Below, in pieces: positions 1-6,250 of a DNA stretch of 14,966 nt; the first letter of the stretch is position 1, and the number at the start of each line of letters is the position of its first letter. The translations under genes and the position numbers were made by a program. This DNA is from Natrinema soli (GTDB lineage: Archaea > Halobacteriota > Halobacteria > Halobacteriales > Natrialbaceae): positions 1-14,966 of the forward strand of contig NZ_JAQIVI010000830.1 in the NCBI RefSeq assembly GCF_028618695.1. The letters run 5' to 3'. A model generated the notes under the pieces. It ran no database searches and was not told where the DNA came from. It saw nothing but the letters and a program-made list of their open reading frames with translations.

Positions 1-419
1 CCGTTGACGAGGGATGGATTGCGGGCGAAGAGCGACGCGAGGAGGAGCGCCGAGACGACCGCCGCGAGTCGGTGCCGGTAGCCGACCAGAAGGCACGCGG
101 CGGCACCGCCCGCGATCGAAACCAGCAGGGCCTGTAACCACACCGAGCCGGAAAGGGCGTGCAGGGACCACGTCGCGAGCGTCGGAGACGCCTCCGCGAG
201 GGCGGACCTGGGGAGGACGCCCTCGTCGGTGTAAAAGGTTCCCAGCCCCGGAACGCGGAGGAAGAGGAGATCGCAGAGGACGACGAGCCCCAGTCCGATC
301 CGGAACGCAGCCAGCGCGCGGGGATCGATGCCGAGTCGCGACCGACCGAACGCGCGAAGCGACGCGAGCGTCGTCGACTCGCCGTCGGCCGTCGTGAGTG
401 TCGATCGATCGCCAGTCAT
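1..419 (-). CDS. HTTM-domain membrane protein, N-terminal part (partial)
   Basis: The minus-strand frame is open from an ATG at 419 to the window edge, giving 139 residues with no stop, so the C-terminus is missing. About 35 hydrophilic residues are followed by membrane segments near residues 37-58, 93-114 and 117-135. Between the first two lies FYTDEGVLPR (62-71), an aromatic/TDxGVLP signature that I associate with HTTM proteins, the membrane family related to vitamin K-dependent gamma-carboxylase. The segment FARNPSLVN before the edge also suits that family. HTTM proteins are integral membrane proteins of mostly unknown activity; gamma-carboxylation should not be assumed here. A TATA-like box at 456-464 precedes the start by about 40 bases. 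A DUF393/DCC gene, a frequent HTTM neighbour as I recall, lies at 3357-3806. Family assignment is fairly sure; function is open. Confidence 0.8.
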   Translation of the reverse strand, partial: MTGDRSTLTTADGESTTLASLRAFGRSRLGIDPRALAAFRIGLGLVVLCDLLFLRVPGLGTFYTDEGVLPRSALAEASPTLATWSLHALSGSVWLQALLVSIAGGAAACLLVGYRHRLAAVVSALLLASLFARNPSLVN

Positions 420-455
420 ACGGAGCAGTCGGATCGAGCCCCGATTGTCAACCGG

Positions 456-464
456 AATATAAGT
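456..464 (-). promoter_or_regulatory. TATA-like box for the HTTM gene
   Basis: Read on the minus strand this is ACTTATATT in an AT-rich patch (456-469), 37-45 bases before the ATG at 419. A start site about 25 bases downstream would leave a leader of roughly 10-15 bases. The rest of the 420-527 gap shows nothing else. Confidence 0.5.
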
Positions 465-527
465 ATTTTCTTCTCTCCGCCGCTCGAGAACACGAGGGCC
501 CCGTCCCGACGGGAGGACCCGTCTCGG

Positions 528-974
528 CTACGCCGGCGTACTCGCCCGTCGTTCGGCACGGGCCGCGATCGACTCGTTCATCGCGACGAACGCGCGTTCG
601 ACCCGCCCCTCGTCGAACAGCAGCGGGACGAGCGCACCTCTGACCGTCTCTCGCTGTAGCAATCGCGTCCGCCGTCCGTCGTCGATCGGCACGAGGTGGA
701 ACTCGTGGTAGCGATCGAGCGCGAACGGAAGAACGAACCGGTCGAGCCAGGCGAGCCGTCTGTACGGCTCGACGGTGACGATCATCGGCCCGTCGAGGGA
801 CCGACGGGAATCGACGGGCTGGTACTCACCCCGTCGCTCCGTCCCGTCGATCGCGATTTGCTCGACGGTTCGACTGACCGGGTTCCACTCCGGGTAGTAT
901 TCGAACTCGAGCAGCGCCTCCCAGACGACGTCGGGCGGCGCGTCGATCTCGACGAACACTTCGACCACGTTCAT
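528..974 (-). CDS. SRPBCC / polyketide cyclase-like protein
   Basis: A 148-residue protein of the START/Bet v1-like helix-grip fold. It opens with a strand and helix pattern typical of the family (VFVEIDAPPDVVWEAL, 6-21) followed by YYPEWNP (26-32), the usual tryptophan-asparagine-proline segment after the first helix. Later come alternating strands (TVEPYRRLAWLDRF, 67-80; DRYHEFHLVPIDDG, 87-100) and a closing amphipathic helix (124-143). Length matches single-domain SRPBCC proteins. Members bind hydrophobic ligands in a cavity, and no catalytic residue identifies a reaction. The ATG at 974 was chosen because the fold begins immediately there; the frame runs open further upstream but that part is arginine-rich and unlike a protein. 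It is the middle of three minus-strand genes, with gaps of 108 and 172 bases, so co-transcription is not evident. Confidence 0.85.
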   Translation of the reverse strand: MNVVEVFVEIDAPPDVVWEALLEFEYYPEWNPVSRTVEQIAIDGTERRGEYQPVDSRRSLDGPMIVTVEPYRRLAWLDRFVLPFALDRYHEFHLVPIDDGRRTRLLQRETVRGALVPLLFDEGRVERAFVAMNESIAARAERRASTPA

Positions 975-1146
975 AGGTATCGTAGTGCACACATGGGAAT
1001 GGCTGTACCGGTCACTCGTCCGCCGGTGACGTCGGTCACGGCTCCGAAACGAGGAGGGATGCGCGGTATCGACCGCGAGAGCGGGCGATTTGGCCGCGAT
1101 CGGCTCTCGCAATGCGGGCGTGCGACGAGCCGATCGACTGGCGCAG

Positions 1147-1803
1147 TCACGCGCTGTCGTTGAACCGCCGGTTCGTCGAGAGCGGCGCGTCGCCGGGTTC
1201 ACCCCGGACGAAGTGACCCGCCGGGTTCGTTTCACCGTCCCGTTCCATCGAGAGGAGTTCGACGAACCATGCCTCGTGTTCAATCTCCTCCTGGAGGATG
1301 CGCTGGGCCATGTCGTAGGTCCGCGGATCGACGCCGTGGGTCATGTCACAGATCTCCGACCACGTTCGGATCGCACAGCGCTCGGCCTCGAGCAACACTT
1401 CGAGGATGCTCTCGGCGGTCAGGTTCTCGAGGTCGAACCCCTCGGTCTCGTAGGGCACCGGCATCTCCGCGTCCGGACAGGACGCGCGGTCCGCGAACTC
1501 CCGGATGTCGTTGGGCAGCGCACCGCCGAGTTCGTACACTCGCGGCGCGACGAGTTCGAAGTGCGCCCGGTCCTCGAGGCGGGCGTCCTCGGTGATCTCC
1601 TTGTAGTCCTCGTGACCGGCCAGATGCATTCGGAGGTTCGTATAGTAGTAGTACGTGGTGAACTCGGCACCGATCGCGTCCAGCAGTTTCTCGCGCAGTT
1701 CCTCGGGTTCGAGCCCGCGCTCGCGGAGCACGGCCATTCCGACGCGCTCGCTCGTGTCCCCCGCATCGACGTTCCCTGCCGCGTGTGGTTTCTCGTCGGA
1801 CAT
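1147..1803 (-). CDS. Dps-like / ferritin-like di-iron protein
   Basis: A 218-residue cytoplasmic protein of the ferritin-like superfamily, probably the Dps-like branch that oxidises and stores iron and protects against peroxide. Two ligand-bearing helix pairs are visible: E47 in a long helix followed by D78xxH81, then E139/E141 followed by E173xxH176. This is the repeated E...ExxH pattern of four-helix di-iron proteins. Cysteines C109, C143 and C152 lie near or within the second half, and four consecutive tyrosines (51-54) sit four residues after E47. The last 30 residues look like a flexible tail. It lacks the layout of classic haloarchaeal DpsA and is longer. The ATG at 1803 gives an acidic N-terminus of normal appearance. 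It is divergent from the Tat peroxidase gene across a 251-base gap. Family is secure; oligomeric form and exact oxidant are inferred. Confidence 0.85.
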   Translation of the reverse strand: MSDEKPHAAGNVDAGDTSERVGMAVLRERGLEPEELREKLLDAIGAEFTTYYYYTNLRMHLAGHEDYKEITEDARLEDRAHFELVAPRVYELGGALPNDIREFADRASCPDAEMPVPYETEGFDLENLTAESILEVLLEAERCAIRTWSEICDMTHGVDPRTYDMAQRILQEEIEHEAWFVELLSMERDGETNPAGHFVRGEPGDAPLSTNRRFNDSA

Positions 1804-1884
1804 CCCACCGATCGACTCCCATAACTCGACGCATCAATCTTTGCTTGCAATTGCCATAACGATTCGATTAGCGCCGGGTCAGGC

Positions 1885-1968
1885 TATAGTAGCGACTGAA
1901 AGTCACTGCACATCTGATCGCATGGTAGCGTTGCGATCAGCGTGTAAACCGTTTCAGCGGCTACTATA
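1885..1968. repeat. 84-base near-palindromic element (candidate MITE-like repeat)
   Basis: An imperfect palindrome in the gap between two divergent genes. TATAGTAGC at 1885-1893 is the exact reverse complement of 1960-1968; CTGAAA at 1896-1901 matches 1952-1957; CTGATCGCA at 1914-1922 matches 1932-1940. The 9-base centre 1923-1931 would be the loop. The nearly full-length symmetry and terminal inverted repeats suggest a miniature inverted-repeat element or a solo structured repeat. No target-site duplication is evident by eye and no second copy occurs in this window. It could alternatively act as a bidirectional regulatory or RNA hairpin. Symmetry is directly seen; mobility is inferred. Confidence 0.7.
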
Positions 1969-2020
1969 TCCCGTGAGTTACCGATCGGTCGCTCTCATCG
2001 TATTCCGTCGGTGTGATCGC

Positions 2021-2051
2021 AATATCCTTACTCGCCAACCCCCGAGGGTTG
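2021..2051 (+). promoter_or_regulatory. Promoter of the DyP-like gene with an inverted repeat at the expected start site
   Basis: A TATA-like AATATCC at 2021-2027 lies 28 bases before the ATG at 2055. CAACCC (2036-2041) and GGGTTG (2046-2051) form a perfect 6-base inverted repeat around CCGA, overlapping the expected transcription start and ending 3 bases before the start codon. This could be an operator or a short leader hairpin. Confidence 0.45.
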
Positions 2052-2054
2052 TGT

Positions 2055-3326
2055 ATGAACGGTTCGGATCGCGGACTCTCGCGTCGCGCGTTCGTCCGCA
2101 GTGCCGTCGCAATCGGCGGTGCGAGCGCGCTGTCCGCCTGTCTCCAGCGCGAAGCGACCGAGGACGTGCCCCAGGCCACGCTCTCCCCGGAGGAGCTCCC
2201 GGATCGCCAGCACGCGTGGAACGAGTTCCTCGGGACGGACGACGATGGAAACGTTCGGCCGCCCGAACACCACCTCCTGCTCGGCCTCGAGTACGTCGGC
2301 GACGGTCCCGCCGACGCGGCGGACGAACGCGAGCGGCTCGAGACCGCGTTCCGAACGCTCGAGAGAGCGTACAAGCGCGGCAACGAGGGACTGGCGTTCA
2401 CGATGGCCTACGGCCCGGCCTACTTCGACCGCTTCGACGCCGACCTCGCGGGGGTCGATCTCCCCGACCCGACGTCACTGACACCGCTCGACGATCCGGA
2501 ACTCGACGAGTACGACGCCTTACTCCAGGTGGCCAGCGACTACGGTCACGTCACACTGAGCGTCGAGGAGGCCCTGACGGGTGAACTCGACGAACTCAAC
2601 GGGATCGAGGTCGACGGAACGTTCGACGGGATCTTCGAGGTGAGCGACCGCAGAACCGGGTTCATCGGTCGCGGCCTCCCGGCCGACAATCAGTCCGGCG
2701 TCCACGGCATCCCCGACGGCGATCCCGTTCCGGACGACGCACCGATGTTCATGGGGTTCAAATCCGGCTTCAAACAGAACCAGGCGAGCGAGGATCGCGT
2801 GACGATCGACGAGGGCCCGTTCGCGGGCGGGACGACGATTCATCTCTCGAAGATCCAGCTTCACCTCCACCAGTGGTACGAACAGGACAGCCGCGGTCAG
2901 CGCGTCTCCAAGATGTTCTCGCCGAACCACAACGCGGAGAATCTCGTCGAGGGGGCCGGCCACAACCTCGGCGACGCGAGTCGCGTGACCGAAGTCGGCG
3001 GGAGCGCGGCCGAAGACGCCCGGAACGAGGGGACGGTCGGCCACGCCCAGAAGGCCGCTCGAGCCCGCGAGGACGGCGAACCGATCATCCTCCGGCGCGA
3101 CTTCGACTCGACCGACGACGACACGGCGGCCACCCACTTCCTCTCGCTCCAGCGCTCGATCGACGATTTCGTGAAGACCCGAGAAGCGATGACCGGGACC
3201 GATCTCGACGCTCCGGTGTTCAACAGCGGTATTCTCCAGTACATCAGCGTCACGAACAGAGCGAACTACCTCGTCCCGCCGCGGGAACTTCGGTCCCTGC
3301 CCGCGCCGGGTCCGTCGGCGGAGTGA
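2055..3326 (+). CDS. Tat-exported DyP-type peroxidase-like lipoprotein
   Basis: A 423-residue protein. The N-terminus has a twin-arginine signal (SRRAFV, 9-14), a hydrophobic stretch (17-28) and a lipobox LSAC ending at C29, so it is probably Tat-exported folded and lipid-anchored outside the membrane. The mature part resembles dye-decolorizing peroxidases: a ferredoxin-like N-terminal half, then GTVGHAQKAARA (326-337) whose H330 is the likely proximal heme ligand, and PIILRRDF (343-350) followed by a core strand and THFLSLQRSIDDF (360-372). DyPs use hydrogen peroxide to oxidise dyes, phenols or porphyrins; exported EfeB types also act in iron uptake. Such haloarchaeal proteins are often annotated only as Tat-signal proteins. 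The ATG at 2055 places the RR motif at residues 10-11, and the upstream open frame contains the promoter. It is divergent from the ferritin-like gene. The DyP relation is likely; activity is unproven. Confidence 0.72.
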   Translation: MNGSDRGLSRRAFVRSAVAIGGASALSACLQREATEDVPQATLSPEELPDRQHAWNEFLGTDDDGNVRPPEHHLLLGLEYVGDGPADAADERERLETAFRTLERAYKRGNEGLAFTMAYGPAYFDRFDADLAGVDLPDPTSLTPLDDPELDEYDALLQVASDYGHVTLSVEEALTGELDELNGIEVDGTFDGIFEVSDRRTGFIGRGLPADNQSGVHGIPDGDPVPDDAPMFMGFKSGFKQNQASEDRVTIDEGPFAGGTTIHLSKIQLHLHQWYEQDSRGQRVSKMFSPNHNAENLVEGAGHNLGDASRVTEVGGSAAEDARNEGTVGHAQKAARAREDGEPIILRRDFDSTDDDTAATHFLSLQRSIDDFVKTREAMTGTDLDAPVFNSGILQYISVTNRANYLVPPRELRSLPAPGPSAE

Positions 3327-3356
3327 ACGGCGACGACACGATCGACTCGCGAGTAC

Positions 3357-3806
3357 TCAGCCCGAATTGGCTGGGACGTGCGTTCGACTGCCGCTGGCCG
3401 CCAGATCGTCGAACAGCGCCGCGGCGTCGTCGGCCAGCGGATACGCGTCGTGATAGGGGTCGATCTCTCGGTCGGTGCCGGAGACGAACCGGACGGCGTC
3501 CGCGACGCGCTCGTAGTTCTCGTCCACGATATCTCGGACGAGCACCGGCATCCCCGCTCGCTCGCACAACTCCGTTGCAGCGGCCCGGCCCGCCCAGACC
3601 GTTTCGGCCTCGATATCCGCGAAGAACAGCGCGAACGGTGTCTCGCCGAACTGGGCCTCGAGGAACGCCTGTGCGACCGGCTCCTCCCACGGAACGACGC
3701 CGACGGCCTCGAGTTGGCGCATCGCGGTCGAGGCCGCCGAACAGAACGGACAGTCGCCGTCGTAGAGCAGAATGCCGCTGAACTGCGGTGCCGTCGGCTC
3801 CGTCAC
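3357..3806 (-). CDS. DCC family (DUF393) thiol-disulfide oxidoreductase-like protein
   Basis: A 149-residue protein with a GTG start. The signature YDGDCPFCS (15-23) contains D16, D18, C19 and C22, the DxDCxxC motif that names the DCC family. These are thioredoxin-fold proteins thought to carry out thiol-disulfide exchange. The remaining sequence (GETPFALFFAD, WAGRAAATEL and a C-terminal helix) matches the family's length and layout. The GTG at 3806 is chosen because AGGAGGT lies 4 bases upstream (3810-3816 on the minus strand) and the family begins just before the motif; the longer upstream frame is arginine/proline-rich and non-protein-like. The gene follows the ferredoxin by 98 bases on the same strand, so an operon is plausible. 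It ends 30 bases from the convergent peroxidase gene. The physiological partner is unknown. Confidence 0.85.
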   Translation of the reverse strand: MTEPTAPQFSGILLYDGDCPFCSAASTAMRQLEAVGVVPWEEPVAQAFLEAQFGETPFALFFADIEAETVWAGRAAATELCERAGMPVLVRDIVDENYERVADAVRFVSGTDREIDPYHDAYPLADDAAALFDDLAASGSRTHVPANSG

Positions 3807-3831
3807 GAGACCTCCTACGACAGCGGAGCCG
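3795..3831 (-). promoter_or_regulatory. Shine-Dalgarno and GTG start enclosed by a hairpin
   Basis: CGGCTCCG (3795-3802) and CGGAGCCG (3824-3831) are perfect 8-base inverted repeats. The 21-base loop on the minus strand holds AGGAGGT (3810-3816) and the GTG start (3804-3806). The strong SD supports this start, as expected for a downstream operon gene. The GC-rich stem may present or hide the initiation site. Confidence 0.6.
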
Positions 3832-3904
3832 AAAAGGTTCGGCGGGCAGTTGCCGGTCGCCCGTCTCACTCGCGGCTCGTTCGCACTCGGCGGCTCGAGC
3901 CCCC

Positions 3905-4279
3905 TCAGCCGAGCTTCGACCGGCCCGGCGGTCTGTCGTGATCGGCGCGGTGTCTGAGCAACTCGTCGGAACGCTCGACTTCGATGACGCAATCAGAGCG
4001 GGGACGCGCGACGCAGGTGAGGACGAATCCGGCCGCCTCGTCCTCGGGGTAATACCGCTTCGCCCGACTGTGATCGACCTCGCCCTCGAGGAGCTTCGCG
4101 CCGCAGGTAATACACCACCCCTGCTGGCAGTCCGCCGACAGCCAGAGATCCGCAGCGCGGGCCGCCGCGAGGATCGCCTGGTCCTCGCGGACCTCGATCG
4201 TCCGGGACTCGCCGGTGGCGTCCAGATCGGCGTCCTCGGGCACGCGAAGTTCGACGTCCCACGTCGTGGAGGCTGTCAC
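3905..4279 (-). CDS. 2Fe-2S ferredoxin (plant/halophile type)
   Basis: A 124-residue soluble electron carrier. The cluster ligands are C51, C56, C59 and C89, in the spacing Cx4Cx2Cx29C that defines plant-type [2Fe-2S] ferredoxins; the motif reads CQQGWCITC (51-59). Typical flanking features are present: ILAAARAADLWLSADC before the motif and GAKLLEGEVDHS after it, with an acidic YYPEDEAAGFVLTC before the last ligand. It is shorter at the N-terminus than the abundant haloarchaeal ferredoxin, so it is probably a paralogue for a dedicated partner. A GTG at 4279 is chosen because the sequence becomes protein-like there and a TATA-like box lies about 25 bases upstream. An ATG at 4330 in the same frame would add 17 arginine/proline-rich residues and swallow the promoter. 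It leads the DCC gene and is divergent from a zinc-type oxidoreductase. Confidence 0.9.
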   Translation of the reverse strand: MTASTTWDVELRVPEDADLDATGESRTIEVREDQAILAAARAADLWLSADCQQGWCITCGAKLLEGEVDHSRAKRYYPEDEAAGFVLTCVARPRSDCVIEVERSDELLRHRADHDRPPGRSKLG

Positions 4280-4301
4280 GGGAACACGTACGGCCGGCCG
4301 C

Positions 4302-4309
4302 GAAAAAGG
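4302..4309 (-). promoter_or_regulatory. TATA-like box for the ferredoxin-DCC pair
   Basis: On the minus strand CCTTTTTC lies 23-30 bases before the GTG at 4279, which fits a leaderless archaeal transcript. It stands in the 105-base gap shared with the divergent MDR gene. Confidence 0.4.
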
Positions 4310-4354
4310 CCTGCGGCCGGACGATCGCAAGCCGCGGTGCCGCCTTCCCTAGGA

Positions 4355-4360
4355 CCTTTG
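4355..4360 (+). promoter_or_regulatory. Weak TATA-like box for the MDR dehydrogenase
   Basis: CCTTTG in this position is 25-30 bases before the ATG at 4385, the normal spacing for a leaderless haloarchaeal gene. The match is weak and rests mainly on position. Confidence 0.3.
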
Positions 4361-4384
4361 CCCTCGAGACCGATCGGAAAACCG

Positions 4385-5398
4385 ATGCGAGCCGCAGCCT
4401 TCACCGACTTGATCGGTCCCGAGGGAGTGAGCGTGATCGAACGGGACGAGCCCGAACCCGGCCCCGACGAGGCGCTGGTCGACGTCGAGGCGTGCGCGAT
4501 AAACCGTCACGATCTCTGGATCCTCGAGGGGGATTCGGCGATGGTCGACGCCGACGACCTGCCGTTCGTCACCGGCCTCGACGTGGCCGGCGTCGTGAGC
4601 GAAGTCGGGGACGGCGTTCGCGGTCTCGAGCCCGGCGACCGGGTCGTCTGCTGTCCCAACCAGACCTGTGGGACCTGTCGATTCTGCCGCGAGGGTCCCG
4701 AAAACATGTGCGAGCGATTCTCGTTGTTCCACGGCGGTCTCGCCGAGACCGCCAGCGTGCAGGCCGATCGGCTCGTTCCGTTGCCCGAACGCGTGGACGC
4801 GACGACCGCCGCCGCGATTCCGACGGCGTACATGACCGCGTACCACATGCTCCGGCGGGCCGAGGTGGGGCCCGCTGATCTCGTCTTCGTCCCCGGTGCA
4901 ACCGGCGGCGTCGGCGTCGCTGCGATCCAGCTCGCGGATATTCTCGGTGCCGAGACGATCGGGACGTCCTCGTCGGCAGCGAAACTCGAGCGGGTCCGCG
5001 AACTCGGTCTCGATCACGGCATTCGATCGACGGATCTCGACGAGATCCGCGACGAGGTCGAGACGATCGGCGCGCCGGACGCGGTGATCAACCACCTCGG
5101 CGGCGAGTTCACCGAACTCGGCCAGTCCGTCATGCGCCGCGGCGGGACGATGGCGATCTGTGGCCGCACGGCCGGTGACGAGTCCACGATCGACGTGGCG
5201 AGCCTCTTTCTCGGCCACAAGCGCATCGTCGGCTCCACGATGGGCACCCAGGACGACCTCCGGCGGCTCGTCGAACTCGCCGCCGACGGTCAGCTACGCC
5301 CTGAAATCGATCGGACGTACGCGCTCGAGGACACCGACGACGCCTTCGCGGCGATGCGGGATCGCGAGAGCGTCGGCAAGCTCGTCATCGAACCGTAG
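4385..5398 (+). CDS. Zinc-type alcohol dehydrogenase / quinone oxidoreductase (MDR family)
   Basis: A 337-residue medium-chain dehydrogenase/reductase. The N-terminal catalytic domain contains C37 in ACAINRHDLW and a structural-zinc lobe with C95, C98, C101 and C109 (Cx2Cx2Cx7C). The nucleotide-binding Rossmann domain shows PGATGGVGVAAIQLA (170-184), and the C-terminus VGKLVIEP closes the fold. The usual GHE catalytic-zinc motif is replaced by GLD (64-66), so the second catalytic zinc ligand is missing; zinc may be only structural or coordination altered. NAD(P)H-linked reduction of a quinone or enone, or alcohol oxidation, are both possible. The ATG at 4385 starts the family directly (MRAAAF). 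The gene is divergent from the ferredoxin across 105 bases. Confidence 0.9.
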   Translation: MRAAAFTDLIGPEGVSVIERDEPEPGPDEALVDVEACAINRHDLWILEGDSAMVDADDLPFVTGLDVAGVVSEVGDGVRGLEPGDRVVCCPNQTCGTCRFCREGPENMCERFSLFHGGLAETASVQADRLVPLPERVDATTAAAIPTAYMTAYHMLRRAEVGPADLVFVPGATGGVGVAAIQLADILGAETIGTSSSAAKLERVRELGLDHGIRSTDLDEIRDEVETIGAPDAVINHLGGEFTELGQSVMRRGGTMAICGRTAGDESTIDVASLFLGHKRIVGSTMGTQDDLRRLVELAADGQLRPEIDRTYALEDTDDAFAAMRDRESVGKLVIEP

Positions 5399-5459
5399 AT
5401 CGGCACCCGCGATATCGACCGTTTCTCAGCAATCCGTGCGTTCCACCGCTTGATGGGAC

Positions 5460-5555
5460 TGAAAGGGTCTTTCAAGGTACTGCTGACGAGTTTCTCGTAA
5501 CAGTAGAGCACAGTTTCTGTATACAGAGGCGCGCTCGAACTGAATCGGGTGATTC
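5460..5555. repeat. Cluster of three short palindromes at the left flank of the island
   Basis: TGAAAG (5460-5465) and CTTTCA (5469-5474) form a stem with a 3-base loop. TCTGTATACAGA (5516-5527) is a perfect 12-base palindrome. GAATC (5542-5546) and GATTC (5551-5555) form a stem with a GGGT loop. The first could end the MDR transcript; the others could be regulator sites or remnants of an insertion. Confidence 0.45.
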
Positions 5556-5650
5556 GGTAACTACATGTGCGAACTGAACGAATAACAGCGTTGAAAAGGG
5601 CCACGTGACCTATGAGAAGACTTATGCTGGCTTCATGATGAATTATTAAT

Positions 5651-6100
5651 ATGAATCGGCGGATGCGACTGGGAACTGTTCTCCTTCTCATCATGGTTCC
5701 ACTCGCTGGCTGTAGTCTGACCACCGACTATACGACAACTGTTGGAGAACCCACCAATGGGACTGTAATCGAGAATGCTTCGGCAGAGTTTGTTGATGAC
5801 TGGGCGGGTGTGCAATACGAAATCGAATACAACTCTAGCTATAGAGATCATACCGCTAGCTATGGGGATAATTCATCATATAGCTTCGAAGTATATGAAC
5901 ACGTAAACGGTTCTCTAGAATTTGTAGACCGATCTGGATTCAACAACATAGAGCCAGCGACACCACCAGTATATCAGGGTAGCGTTTCCCCACCATGGGA
6001 CTCTGGTGAGGAGAGAGTATATGAAATCCGTGTTGTTAACGAAACAACGGAGGCTGTCGTTGACGCTGTAACCGTAACAATCGAAAACAATAGTTCATAA
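5651..6100 (+). CDS. Small secreted lipoprotein of unknown function
   Basis: A 149-residue protein not assigned to a family. A positively charged start (MNRRMR), a hydrophobic core (7-19) and the lipobox LAGC with C21 indicate a Sec-type lipoprotein anchored on the outer face of the membrane. The mature part is rich in Ser, Thr, Asn, Glu and Tyr, has alternating strand-like segments (for example YEIEYNSSY, VYEIRVVNETT) and may be a single beta-sandwich domain. Eight N-X-S/T sequons occur, at N36, N42, N61, N74, N86, N130, N146 and N147. A CTTATG box at 5621-5626 lies 25-30 bases before the ATG. The AT-rich composition and codon use differ from all neighbours, which suggests horizontal transfer. 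It is a real gene by signal peptide and intact frame; its role is unknown. Confidence 0.75.
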   Translation: MNRRMRLGTVLLLIMVPLAGCSLTTDYTTTVGEPTNGTVIENASAEFVDDWAGVQYEIEYNSSYRDHTASYGDNSSYSFEVYEHVNGSLEFVDRSGFNNIEPATPPVYQGSVSPPWDSGEERVYEIRVVNETTEAVVDAVTVTIENNSS

Positions 6101-6219
6101 CACGTCCTTTCCCTGTACGAAACGCGGTTTTCACGGATAACGCTACCTAACGAAATCGTAGTGCCAACTACTGGTAACTCGCTCGGTTCTACAGTACTAG
6201 CCGGAAGGCGCTGGCCCGA

Positions 6220-6227
6220 CCTATTTC
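6220..6227 (+). promoter_or_regulatory. TATA-like box for the SDR gene
   Basis: CCTATTTC lies 24-31 bases before the ATG at 6251. The 150-base gap after the lipoprotein shows no other clear signal. Confidence 0.45.
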
Positions 6228-6250
6228 GGCCTCGTCGCTGTCTCTCAGGT

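Larger units (their letters stand above)
5440..6250. other. AT-rich island
   Basis: Base composition drops sharply from the preceding gene. Counting by eye, 5821-5880 has 22 G+C of 60 (37 %), against 42 of 60 (70 %) in 5101-5160. The island includes one lipoprotein gene and its flanks, and codons such as ATA, AGA and AGT become frequent. Recent acquisition from a less GC-rich source is the simplest inference. No transposase or tRNA borders it. The left flank holds several short palindromes. Confidence 0.65.

Noticed and set aside
1655..2584. Plus-strand open frame (309 codons)
   Set aside because: It overlaps the ferritin-like gene antisense, the palindrome and the DyP gene out of frame; arginine/proline-rich shadow.
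2873..3781. Plus-strand open frame (302 codons)
   Set aside because: Overlaps the DyP gene out of frame and the DCC gene antisense; extremely arginine-rich, no recognisable segments.
5290..5724. Minus-strand frame (144 codons) across the island edge, checked as a transposase remnant
   Set aside because: It overlaps the MDR gene end and the lipoprotein start; no transposase motif could be read on either strand.
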